12,108 nt of DNA from Bordetella parapertussis (GTDB lineage Bacteria > Pseudomonadota > Gammaproteobacteria > Burkholderiales > SG8-41). Within the stretch, counting starts at the first letter, position 1. Every line of letters starts with the position of its first letter. Shown here one piece after another: positions 6,710 to 12,108 of the stretch. The notes under the pieces are model-generated. The model was not told the DNA's origin. It searched no databases and worked only from the letters and a program-made list of their open reading frames with translations. The DNA is taken from NCBI GenBank assembly GCA_945863085.1, contig CAMBCD010000050.1, positions 1 through 12,108 of the forward strand, written 5' to 3'. Both the position numbers and the translations under genes were made by a program.

Positions 6710-6985
6710 CTACTGCGCGAATTTATAAAAATCCCGGTTCAGATAAACCAGCAGGTCTTCAATTTCCTGTTTGTTGAATTTGGGATTCATGCGATCGTTC
6801 CAGCGCTCGATTTCCTTTTTCAGCGCTGCCAGGGTTTTGACCTTGGCCTGCGGCGGCACATACAGCGCAGTACCGTGGCATCCCAGGCAAGAGACATGCA
6901 GTTTGTCACCACGCACCGGGTCGCCGGCGGCGTGCACTGCAACCGGGCTGTAGAGCAGAACCATCACCAGCAGCAGGCGCATCAT
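6710..6985 (-). CDS. Small secreted c-type cytochrome
   Basis: This is a 91-aa periplasmic electron carrier. A signal peptide covers about residues 1-20 (ending AVHAA) and a single covalent haem site CLGCH lies at 33-37. Met66 (in DRMNP) is a candidate distal ligand. The C-terminal 'EDLLVYLNRDFYKF' matches a common group of short proteobacterial cytochromes ending in YLN.xYYKF. The redox partner is unknown. Its start codon overlaps the stop of the upstream gene by four bases (ATGA), so the two are translationally coupled. A second ATG follows immediately, so the start is uncertain by one codon. Confidence 0.88.
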   Translation of the reverse strand: MMRLLLVMVLLYSPVAVHAAGDPVRGDKLHVSCLGCHGTALYVPPQAKVKTLAALKKEIERWNDRMNPKFNKQEIEDLLVYLNRDFYKFAQ

Positions 6986-7275
6986 GGTGCGGTTTTCAAG
7001 CGTGAATAATCGATCACCTGCAGGCCGCGCAGCTGCGCGCGCTCCTGCATCGCCCTGACATGCTCGGCGCGCAGGCGCTCACGCTCCTCGGGGGTGCCGG
7101 CGCCACGCAGCCGCAGACGGTAACGTTCACGCTCCTGCGTTGTCATCAGTTCGGAACCGGGAATGATTTCGCGCTGGACGGGCACCGGGTCTGCGGCGGC
7201 CACTGGCGGCAACGCAGCACAACTCAGTGCCAACGCCGTGACGGCAAAGAACGGCAGCAGGTAACGGTGTTCCAT
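6982..7275 (-). CDS. Small secreted charged protein, partner of the cytochrome gene
   Basis: The 97-aa product has a signal peptide of about 28 residues (ending PVAAA). The mature part is highly charged and helical, dominated by Arg and Glu (TTQERERYRLRLRGAGTPEE and then a second RERLRAEHVRAMQERAQLRG-type stretch). Similar short secreted proteins with 'ELMTxQERExYR' and 'TPEERExxRxEH' motifs occur in other proteobacteria, but I know of no assigned function. It is the first gene of a two-gene unit with the c-type cytochrome, overlapping it by four bases. No Shine-Dalgarno precedes the ATG; instead a GGCGCC inverted repeat lies directly before it, and an FNR-like dyad lies about 40 bp upstream. 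Confidence 0.8.
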   Translation of the reverse strand: MEHRYLLPFFAVTALALSCAALPPVAAADPVPVQREIIPGSELMTTQERERYRLRLRGAGTPEERERLRAEHVRAMQERAQLRGLQVIDYSRLKTAP

Positions 7276-7303
7276 GGCGCCAGTCTGCCAGTACGGCGGC
7301 GCC
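7276..7303 (-). other. GGCGCC inverted repeat next to the start codon
   Basis: Two copies of the self-complementary hexamer GGCGCC (7276-7281 and 7298-7303) flank 16 bases that include a small inner GCC/GGC stem. The structure ends directly at the ATG of the secreted-protein gene and takes the place of a ribosome site. It would be in the mRNA only if transcription begins upstream of 7303. Confidence 0.35.
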
Positions 7304-7308
7304 GCAGA

Positions 7309-7322
7309 TTGACTTGCGTCAA
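7309..7322. promoter_or_regulatory. FNR/CRP-family-like dyad
   Basis: TTGAC-TTGC-GTCAA is a perfect 14-bp dyad with a 4-base spacer. The geometry is that of FNR/ANR/DNR boxes (TTGAT-N4-ATCAA, with TTGAC half-sites also accepted). Its centre is about 40.5 bp before the ATG of the secreted-protein/cytochrome unit. It lies in the 59-bp gap downstream of the small membrane protein gene, so the cytochrome unit is the natural target. Oxygen or nitrogen-oxide control of a cytochrome would make sense. Confidence 0.5.
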
Positions 7323-7334
7323 ATTGTGCGTGCG

Positions 7335-7598
7335 TCAGCGACCTGCGGCGCCCAGCGGCAATTCCTGTTCTGCGGCGGCATCCCCGGCCGCATTTTCCTC
7401 CGCCGCGGTGGTCTGCTCCCGGTACATGCTGATCAGGCAGGCCGCAATCAACAGCGGGATGAACAACAGCAGCGCGGGTCCGATATAGCCGGTGAACAGC
7501 AGGATCTGGGGCACGATCGCCACCCCGGTGAACAGGAAGTCGACAAATCCGGCATTGATCATGGTCTGCATCTCCATAAAAATGGAACAGACCTTCAT
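7335..7598 (-). CDS. Small membrane protein with two helices, unknown function
   Basis: The 87-aa product has two hydrophobic segments (about residues 18-36 and 38-58) joined by a short GYIG turn. A short acidic, Ala-rich tail (AAEENAAGDAAAEQE) follows. I do not recognise a family. The frame stays open far upstream to 7868, but that part overlaps the YdjM-like gene and has unlikely composition (many Arg, Cys and Thr), so I reject it. The chosen ATG at 7598 has GGGAGG just before it, though at close spacing. The ATG at 7562 (MINAGFVDFL), with GGAG nine bases ahead, is a good alternative. It may be membrane-anchored with its tail in the cytoplasm. Confidence 0.55.
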   Translation of the reverse strand: MKVCSIFMEMQTMINAGFVDFLFTGVAIVPQILLFTGYIGPALLLFIPLLIAACLISMYREQTTAAEENAAGDAAAEQELPLGAAGR

Positions 7599-7770
7599 GC
7601 CCCTCCCCATGAAGGCGCCAAGGGGACTACGCCGATAACCCTGGCAATTTAAATGCCAATCCCGGGAAACCGTCTTGCCGGGCCAGGCGATAGCCGTTGC
7701 GGCGTGATGGCGCATCGCCCGGGTGCACGCATCCCGGCACCGCACCGCCAGTGGGCAGCAGCAGGTGGTG
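7599..7770. other. Spacer between the YdjM-like and small membrane protein genes
   Basis: In 172 bp I see no further gene. An imperfect palindrome around 7642-7658 (TGGC-AATTTAAAT-GCCA) stands out as AT-rich in a GC-rich context and could be a promoter or operator for the small membrane protein, about 45 bp ahead of its start. A short CCGGG/CCCGG stem on the - strand near 7715-7736 could help end the YdjM-like transcript. Confidence 0.3.
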
Positions 7771-8817
7771 TCAGTGAACGGGAAAACGCGCGGCGCCGTT
7801 GAGGCCGTACGGGCGCATCGGGCCCGCACCATCGCTGCACATGCCGTAAATGAACGGGAAGCCGTCACGTCCGGGTGTCAGGAAGCGCAGATCCTTGAAC
7901 CAGATGCACAGCGACGCCGCTTCGCTGTCGATGCGATGCAGGGCCGGATATGCCGAGAACCAGCGGAAAAATTCGAACTCCGGATGCTCGAACACCGCGC
8001 GTACCACGTTCCCCTGCGAGCCGCGGCCGTAACGCACATCCGATTCCCAGATCGCCTGGTCCAGCGGGCGATACACCGCATCCAGCCTGGCGATGAAACC
8101 GGCATCGTCACCCGCCTGCAGCACGGTTTTGCGAATCAGGTTGATCTGGCTGTAACGGTAACTCTTGTCATCCTCAATCACGACCATCCAGTTGAACGGC
8201 GACACCGGCCGCGGCATCGCGGTGACACGCGCCTGCGCAATGCCTTCGGCCCGCGCATAAGACTCGCCGAAATCGACGGCACGCTGCAGCAACAGGGATT
8301 GCAGCACCACATAACCCACCAGCACGGCCAGCCCCGCCACCGCCGGTACACGCGACCGGCGCCACAGCAGCGACAGCAGCAGCCCGGTGATGATGATGCC
8401 GGAGAACCACAGATCGATGATGAAGGTGGTGCCGATGCCATGGCGGTAATCCGACAGCGGCGCAAAAATCATGGTGCCGAAGGTGGTGATCCAGTCGCCG
8501 GCGATATGTGCAGCCAGCGACAGCGCCACCACCGGCATGTAAGTCTTCCAGCCGGGCCCCTTGCGCCAGATCAGCGCAAAAATCCACGCCAGCAGGATGG
8601 TCCACAGCGGCAGCATCACCAGCGAGTGGGTGACGCCGCGGTGGTTGTAGAGATAGGACAGCGGTGAAATCCACGAGGTCACCACATCGAGATCGGGGAA
8701 AGCCGCCACCAGCGCGCCGATGGCCACGCGGCGACCGGTTGGCAGCGCCGGTTTTTCAATGCCGGCAGTGGCACGCGCGAGCAGCGCGCCGGACAGCGCG
8801 TGGGTCAGGGTATCCAT
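7771..8817 (-). CDS. YdjM-like membrane-bound metal-dependent hydrolase
   Basis: The 348-aa protein begins MDTLTHALSG, the typical start of the family known as inner-membrane, metal-dependent hydrolases of the YdjM type. Conserved potential metal ligands are visible: His6, Asp42/Asp44 in AAFPDLD, His59 and His64 in NHRGVTHS, and His104/Asp108 in AAHIAGDW. About five hydrophobic segments occupy the first 200 residues, and the C-terminal 150 residues are soluble. The biological substrate is not known. An ATG 20 codons upstream (8877) would add HQSPVTSYRFV, which is merely translated heptamer repeat, so I prefer the ATG at 8817. No ribosome site precedes it, because the repeat block abuts the start. 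Confidence 0.85.
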   Translation of the reverse strand: MDTLTHALSGALLARATAGIEKPALPTGRRVAIGALVAAFPDLDVVTSWISPLSYLYNHRGVTHSLVMLPLWTILLAWIFALIWRKGPGWKTYMPVVALSLAAHIAGDWITTFGTMIFAPLSDYRHGIGTTFIIDLWFSGIIITGLLLSLLWRRSRVPAVAGLAVLVGYVVLQSLLLQRAVDFGESYARAEGIAQARVTAMPRPVSPFNWMVVIEDDKSYRYSQINLIRKTVLQAGDDAGFIARLDAVYRPLDQAIWESDVRYGRGSQGNVVRAVFEHPEFEFFRWFSAYPALHRIDSEAASLCIWFKDLRFLTPGRDGFPFIYGMCSDGAGPMRPYGLNGAARFPVH

Positions 8818-8825
8818 TACAAAGC

Positions 8826-8856
8826 GGTAACTGGTGACTGGTGACTGGTGATTGGG
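8826..8856 (+). repeat. Heptamer tandem repeat, left block
   Basis: Four adjacent 7-bp units of the type RAYTGGT (AACTGGT, GACTGGT, GACTGGT, GATTGGG at 8829-8856) are preceded by a partial GGT. They lie 9 bp from the start codon of the YdjM-like gene. The units have the opposite orientation to those in the right block. Confidence 0.9.
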
Positions 8857-8933
8857 AAAAACAATCGCGTGAAGCACAACGCCAGTTGCATGACATACCC
8901 TTTTGACATCGAAACCTTCAAATTCACCCCATC
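8857..8933. other. Unique spacer between the two heptamer blocks
   Basis: These 77 bp contain no gene. On the - strand TTGAAG followed 18 bp later by TATGTC could be a weak promoter for the YdjM-like gene. This is the only candidate I see for that gene if the repeats insulate it from tctC transcription. Confidence 0.25.
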
Positions 8934-9005
8934 ACCAATCACCTAATTACCCAAGCACCAATTACCAGTTACCAGTTACCAATTACCAATTACCAGTCAC
9001 CAGTC
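8934..9005 (-). repeat. Heptamer tandem repeat, right block
   Basis: Seven uninterrupted 7-bp units of ACCARTY (8957-9005) are preceded by degenerate units with 1-bp insertions from 8934. On the + strand they read ACCAATT, ACCAGTT, ACCAGTT, ACCAATT, ACCAATT, ACCAGTC and ACCAGTC. The last unit runs into the tctC stop codon (TGA on the - strand at 9006-9004). They are inverted relative to the left block, so a long stem could form. They resemble the short tandemly repeated heptanucleotides known from filamentous cyanobacteria. Confidence 0.92.
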
Positions 9006-9996
9006 ACTTCAGCACGATATTAAGCGCCTTGCCCAGCTTGTAATAAGTCTCGTACTGCTCTTTGACATAGGCCGCCGTGTCCTCCGGCGACTTGATGTGC
9101 GGCACGGAGCCGATCTTTTCGGTGGCGTTGATCCACTGTGGATCCTTGCCGACCTTCTGCAGCGTGTCACCCCAGATGGCGATGATTTTTTTGTCCATTT
9201 TCGGCGGGCCGTAGAGCGCGGACCAGCCGATGATGCGTTCCAGGCTCGGGTAACCGACTTCTTTTGCCGTGGGCACGTCGGGGATGTCCTTGAAGCGTTC
9301 GGGGGTGGTGGTGACCAGCGCGCGCATCTGCCTGTTCTTGATGAAATTGAGCACGGTGCCGATGTTTGAACAGCTGAAATCGACATGGCGGCCGAGCAGC
9401 GCAGTGGCCGCTTCGCCGCCGCTCTTGTACGGGATCTGGATCGCCGCTTCACTGCCCAGCTTTTGCGCGTCAAACAGCAACTGCGGTCCCATTTCGTGGA
9501 TGGTGCCGATGCCGGCGGTGCTGTACTTGAGCTTGCCCGGATTCTTGCGTATCGATTCAACCAGATCGCCAAAACTCCGGACCGGCGATGCCGTAACGAC
9601 CGCACACACATAGGGATTCAGTTCGAGTATGCCGAGAAAGCTGAAGTCATTCCATTTGTAGCCGAGATCCGGCTTCAGTGCCGGCAGCGTCGCCTGCGAA
9701 CCCACGCGCGCGAGCAGGAAGGTGTAGCCGTCAGGCGTTGCATTCTTGACATATTCCGAGCCGATCGCTCCGCTGGCGCCGACCTTGTTGACCACCACCA
9801 TATTCTGCTTGAGGTATTTCGGCACCACCGCTGCCAGGTTGCGGGCGGCGATGTCGGAATCACCTCCGGCGCCAAATGGCGCGACGATCAGCAGCGGTCG
9901 CGCCGGATACTGCTGGGCGCCTGCCGCCAGCGGCAGTACCGCCACGACAACAGCGAATAAACGTGCGAAAACAAGGCGAACAGAACTGGATTTCAT
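9004..9996 (-). CDS. Tripartite tricarboxylate-type solute receptor (TctC/Bug family)
   Basis: This is a periplasmic solute-binding protein of 330 aa. A signal peptide covers about residues 1-27 (ending AAGAQ). The family opening motif follows as YPARPLLIVAPFGAGGDSDIAAR (30-52), matching the usual YPxRPxxxxxPFxxGG. Later family-typical parts include ALLGRHVDF and the C-terminal 'YETYYKLGKALN'. Such receptors bind dicarboxylates or other small carboxylated compounds and often occur, as here, without adjacent TctA/TctB membrane genes. The ligand cannot be read from sequence. A strong ribosome site (GGGAGGAG) sits 8 bases before the ATG. It lies 87 bp downstream of the Rieske gene and likely has its own promoter. 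Confidence 0.93.
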   Translation of the reverse strand: MKSSSVRLVFARLFAVVVAVLPLAAGAQQYPARPLLIVAPFGAGGDSDIAARNLAAVVPKYLKQNMVVVNKVGASGAIGSEYVKNATPDGYTFLLARVGSQATLPALKPDLGYKWNDFSFLGILELNPYVCAVVTASPVRSFGDLVESIRKNPGKLKYSTAGIGTIHEMGPQLLFDAQKLGSEAAIQIPYKSGGEAATALLGRHVDFSCSNIGTVLNFIKNRQMRALVTTTPERFKDIPDVPTAKEVGYPSLERIIGWSALYGPPKMDKKIIAIWGDTLQKVGKDPQWINATEKIGSVPHIKSPEDTAAYVKEQYETYYKLGKALNIVLK

Positions 9997-10017
9997 TATG
10001 GGTCTCCTCCCGGTTGA

Positions 10018-10044
10018 AATGCCCGATATGCCTGCGCGGGCATT
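10018..10044. promoter_or_regulatory. Perfect 8-bp dyad in the tctC leader/promoter
   Basis: AATGCCCG and CGGGCATT are separated by 11 bases. The dyad overlaps the edge of a putative -10 box and the expected transcription start of the tctC-type gene, so an operator is plausible. A hairpin terminator for the upstream Rieske gene is the alternative, but no T-run follows. Confidence 0.45.
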
Positions 10045-10070
10045 GTGCGGGGCGAACCACCGAAAAGCAA
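10042..10070 (-). promoter_or_regulatory. Putative promoter of the TctC-type gene
   Basis: On the - strand TTGCTT (10070-10065) and CACAAT (10047-10042) are spaced by exactly 17 bp, about 46 bp before the ATG. The match to consensus is moderate. Confidence 0.35.
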
Positions 10071-10083
10071 CGGCCGGCGAACC

Positions 10084-10404
10084 TCAGTCCCAGCGGTCGT
10101 CGCGAACCTCTATCACACCGTTCTCGACGCGCAGCGGAAATTTTGCCGTGGGTTCATAGGCTGGCGCCGACAGCGCATCACCGGTACGCAGGCAGAACCG
10201 CGCGCCGTGACGCGGGCAGACGACCTGGTCACCCTCAATGACACCGCTCGCCAGTTCGCCGCCGTCGTGGGTGCAGACGTCTTCAATCGCAAAATAGTCG
10301 CCGCCGACGTTGAACACCGCGACCGCGGTTCCATCGACATCGGCCACCTTGCAGGTACCCGGGGCGATTTCGCCGACCGCAGCCACCTTGAACCAGTCCG
10401 CCAT
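10084..10404 (-). CDS. Rieske-type [2Fe-2S] ferredoxin
   Basis: This 106-aa cytoplasmic electron carrier shows the two ligand loops of a Rieske cluster: CTHDGG (Cys44, His46) and CPRHGARF (Cys63, His66). It matches the small ferredoxins of the dioxygenase/NirD superfamily, with no signal or membrane anchor. It starts 17 bp after the nfu stop, with AAGG about 12 bases before the ATG. It is therefore probably the last gene of the SUF operon. Small Rieske proteins are seen next to SUF genes in various bacteria, and supplying electrons for cluster assembly is one guess, while being a client of the operon is another. Confidence 0.92.
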   Translation of the reverse strand: MADWFKVAAVGEIAPGTCKVADVDGTAVAVFNVGGDYFAIEDVCTHDGGELASGVIEGDQVVCPRHGARFCLRTGDALSAPAYEPTAKFPLRVENGVIEVRDDRWD

Positions 10405-10421
10405 CTTAGTTAACCACCTTC

Positions 10422-10988
10422 TTAAACTGCCACCACTTCCATGTCGGGTTCGATCTGGCGCACCAGGTTTTCAATGCCGGCCAGCGTGCCCGACAGCGAA
10501 CTGGGGCAGCTGCCGCAGGCGCCCTGGTAATGGACCGTCAGCCTGTTGCCTTCGAGACCCATCACGTAGAGATCGCCGCCGTCGTTCTGCAGATAGGGGC
10601 GGATCTGCTCGTCAAGAATGGCGTTGATCCTGTCCAGCCGCTCACGGTCTTCCGGGCTCAGCTTCTCCGGATCCATCGCCTCGCTGGATTGCTCCGCGAG
10701 TTTGTCGGAATTGGCGTCGGCCGACGGGGCTTCACGGATCGGCACTGCCAGGTCACGCATCAGTTCCTGCCAGTCGGCACCGCCATCCTGGGTCACGGTG
10801 ACCCAGTGGTCGACGTAAAACACGTTGGTCACATGCTCGATATCGAACAGCGCCATGGCCAGCGGGTCTCCCAGCGCCTGTTCCGGTTTGTCATACGAAC
10901 GCGTGACGCCCCAGGTCAGCGGCTCGCGCAGGATGAACTTCATCGCGTTCGGATTGGGGGTCGGTTCGATTTCGGCGATTTTCGGCAT
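10422..10988 (-). CDS. NifU-like/Nfu iron-sulfur cluster carrier
   Basis: The 188-aa product contains an N-terminal Nfu domain opening with IEPTPNPNAMKFIL (residues 7-20) and a C-terminal NifU domain with GACGSCPSS (Cys158 and Cys161). These two cysteines would hold a [4Fe-4S] cluster between two subunits for delivery to target proteins. The two domains are linked by an acidic stretch (about 88-118). A longer reading starting at 11048 would overlap sufU by 32 bp and add residues before the family start, so I prefer the ATG at 10988. Neither start has a good ribosome site. It follows the SufU gene by 28 bp. Confidence 0.9.
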   Translation of the reverse strand: MPKIAEIEPTPNPNAMKFILREPLTWGVTRSYDKPEQALGDPLAMALFDIEHVTNVFYVDHWVTVTQDGGADWQELMRDLAVPIREAPSADANSDKLAEQSSEAMDPEKLSPEDRERLDRINAILDEQIRPYLQNDGGDLYVMGLEGNRLTVHYQGACGSCPSSLSGTLAGIENLVRQIEPDMEVVAV

Positions 10989-11016
10989 GGTCAGTATTGC
11001 GGATGCGGTTGATGCG

Positions 11017-11460
11017 TTATTCAGTAGAGGCTGTATTGGTACCGGCAAATGCCGCGTGCAGCGTATGCCAGGGCAGGATCGCGCACTTCACCCGCGTCGG
11101 CAGGTCGCGCACACCGGCGAACACGGTCAGCCGGCCGAGGTGATGCGGCGCTGCCGGATCCAGCTTGCCGGTGGTCATGTCGCGGAATTCCTGCACCATC
11201 TGTTCGGCGTCGGCGCGGGTCTTGCCCTTGACGATCGCGGTCATCATCGACGCCGAAGCCTTGCAGATCGCACAGGCCTCGCCCTCGAAACCCACGGCCT
11301 CGACGGTGTCGCCGGCAAGGCGCAGTGACAGATGCAGGTGATCACCGCACAGCGGATTCAGCCCCTCCGCCTTGTGCGTGGCATCGGCAAGCAAACCCCA
11401 GTTGCGGGGCTTCTTGTTGTGTTCGAGGATCATCTCCTGGTAAAGCTCGCGGCTGTCCAT
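11017..11460 (-). CDS. sufU: SufU-type sulfur-transfer/scaffold protein
   Basis: The 147-aa protein belongs to the IscU-like SufU group. Cysteines at the conserved positions are seen in LCGDH (Cys38, with Asp40), ACAICKAS (Cys63 and Cys66) and RVKCAILPWHTL (Cys126). In Gram-positive bacteria SufU is a zinc protein that takes persulfide sulfur from SufS. The extended 'GKLDPAAPHHLGRLTVFAGV' segment before the last Cys is typical of SufU rather than IscU. An extra Cys within the middle motif (CAIC) is unusual. It starts 17 bp after the sufS stop. It replaces the SufE partner of E. coli in this operon. No clear ribosome site precedes it. Confidence 0.9.
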   Translation of the reverse strand: MDSRELYQEMILEHNKKPRNWGLLADATHKAEGLNPLCGDHLHLSLRLAGDTVEAVGFEGEACAICKASASMMTAIVKGKTRADAEQMVQEFRDMTTGKLDPAAPHHLGRLTVFAGVRDLPTRVKCAILPWHTLHAAFAGTNTASTE

Positions 11461-11477
11461 TGGTTCAGTTACACATT

Positions 11478-12108
11478 TCAGGCAAAGAGTTTCTGCACCC
11501 GGGCGATCGACGCCGCCAGCGCATCGACTTCTGCCATGGTGTTGTAAAAGGCAAACGACGCACGGCAGGTCGCCGGCACCTTGAAACGCTGCATCACCGG
11601 CTGCGCACAGTGGTGCCCGGTGCGTATCGCCACACCGTCGTCATTGAGCAGCGAACCGACGTCATGGGGATGCACACCTTCCACCACGAACGACAGCACC
11701 GCGGCTTTTTTCTCGGCGGTGCCGATCAGGCGTATGCCCGGCATGCGGTTCAGCTGGTCTGTCGCGTAATCGAGCAAATCGGTTTCATGCGCAGCAATCC
11801 GCTCAATACCGATGTCTGACAGGTAATCGATGGCCGCACCCAGAGTGATCGCCTCGCCGATGGGCGGCGTGCCGGCCTCGAACTTGGCGGGGATGGGCGC
11901 GTAAGTTGTTTTTTCGAAAGTCACCGACAGGATCATGTCGCCGCCGCCCTTGAAGGGCTGCATTTTTTCCAGCAGCGCCGCCTTGCCGTACAACACGCCT
12001 GCACCGGTCGGACCGCAGAGTTTATGGCTGGAGAACGCGTAAAAATCGCAGTCGAGGTCCTGCACGTCAACCTTCAGGTGCGGTGCCGCCTGCGCGCCGT
12101 CAACCAGC
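11478..12108 (-). CDS. sufS: Cysteine desulfurase SufS (5' part outside window)
   Basis: This is a PLP-dependent enzyme that takes sulfur from L-cysteine for iron-sulfur cluster building. The gene enters from the right edge, with its N-terminal part missing. The visible part begins LVDGAQAAPHLKVDVQDLDC, including the conserved Asp and the PLP-facing Gln-Ala-Ala-Pro-His stretch. It continues through FYAFSSHKLCGPTGAGVLYG, where the Lys of SSHK binds PLP. The catalytic Cys lies in RTGHHCAQPVM near the C-terminus. An internal ATG at 12065 is only Met within the protein. It is followed by sufU, nfu and the Rieske gene, so sufBCD are probably upstream outside the window. Confidence 0.96.
   Translation of the reverse strand, partial: LVDGAQAAPHLKVDVQDLDCDFYAFSSHKLCGPTGAGVLYGKAALLEKMQPFKGGGDMILSVTFEKTTYAPIPAKFEAGTPPIGEAITLGAAIDYLSDIGIERIAAHETDLLDYATDQLNRMPGIRLIGTAEKKAAVLSFVVEGVHPHDVGSLLNDDGVAIRTGHHCAQPVMQRFKVPATCRASFAFYNTMAEVDALAASIARVQKLFA

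Noticed and set aside
7599..7868. N-terminal extension of the small membrane protein
   Set aside because: It overlaps the end of the YdjM-like gene by 98 bp and has implausible composition. A better start is at 7598 or 7562.
7723..8667. A + strand open frame of 314 codons opposite the YdjM-like gene
   Set aside because: It is antisense to a gene with clear family motifs, is very rich in Arg, Gln and His, and has no recognisable motif.
8826..9005. CRISPR array
   Set aside because: The repeat unit is only 7 bp, units are directly adjacent with no unique spacers, and there are no cas genes.
10989..11048. Longer start of the Nfu gene
   Set aside because: It would overlap sufU by 32 bp and add residues before the family-typical IEPTPNPN opening.

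Overview
The window is a GC-rich chromosomal segment, most likely from a betaproteobacterium. Supporting this are a TctC/Bug-type periplasmic solute receptor with no transporter beside it, a bacterial release factor 3, a SUF-type iron-sulfur operon with SufU and Nfu, and a paired REP-like palindrome of the kind often mis-translated as 'VIPANAGIQ'. The taxonomic call is an inference from gene types only. I see no phage, plasmid, IS, CRISPR, rRNA or tRNA. Apart from the repeats, this is mostly ordinary housekeeping and accessory sequence.

Left part, + strand (1-2400): the tail of an upstream gene, then an ABC importer ATPase and permease of the nitrate/sulfonate/taurine type, then a secreted alpha/beta hydrolase. 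These are tightly spaced and probably one operon. The - strand gene prfC (release factor 3, 2428-4041) converges on them. A non-coding gap of about 325 bp follows, holding a symmetrical -10-like palindrome, an AT-rich motif that recurs after serB, and the inverted REP pair.

Centre, + strand (4367-6660): a three-gene cassette with overlapping starts and stops (a 93-aa protein of unknown function, a YnfA/UPF0060 membrane protein, a secreted hydrolase-like protein), then serB for the last step of serine synthesis.

Right part, - strand (6710-12108). In transcription order these are: the end of a SUF operon (sufS, sufU, nfu, a Rieske ferredoxin); an orphan TctC receptor behind a dyad that overlaps its putative promoter; a 186-bp gap largely filled by 7-bp tandem repeats in opposite orientations; a YdjM-like membrane metal-dependent hydrolase; a small two-helix membrane protein; and a two-gene unit for a small secreted charged protein and a small c-type cytochrome, preceded by a perfect TTGAC-N4-GTCAA dyad that resembles an FNR-family site.

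The most interesting items are the heptamer repeat arrays at 8826-9005, the FNR-like dyad at 7309-7322, the operator-like dyad at 10018-10044, the AT-rich motif shared by 4113-4127 and 6663-6677, and the overlapping YnfA cassette. I found no convincing wholly new multi-gene system.
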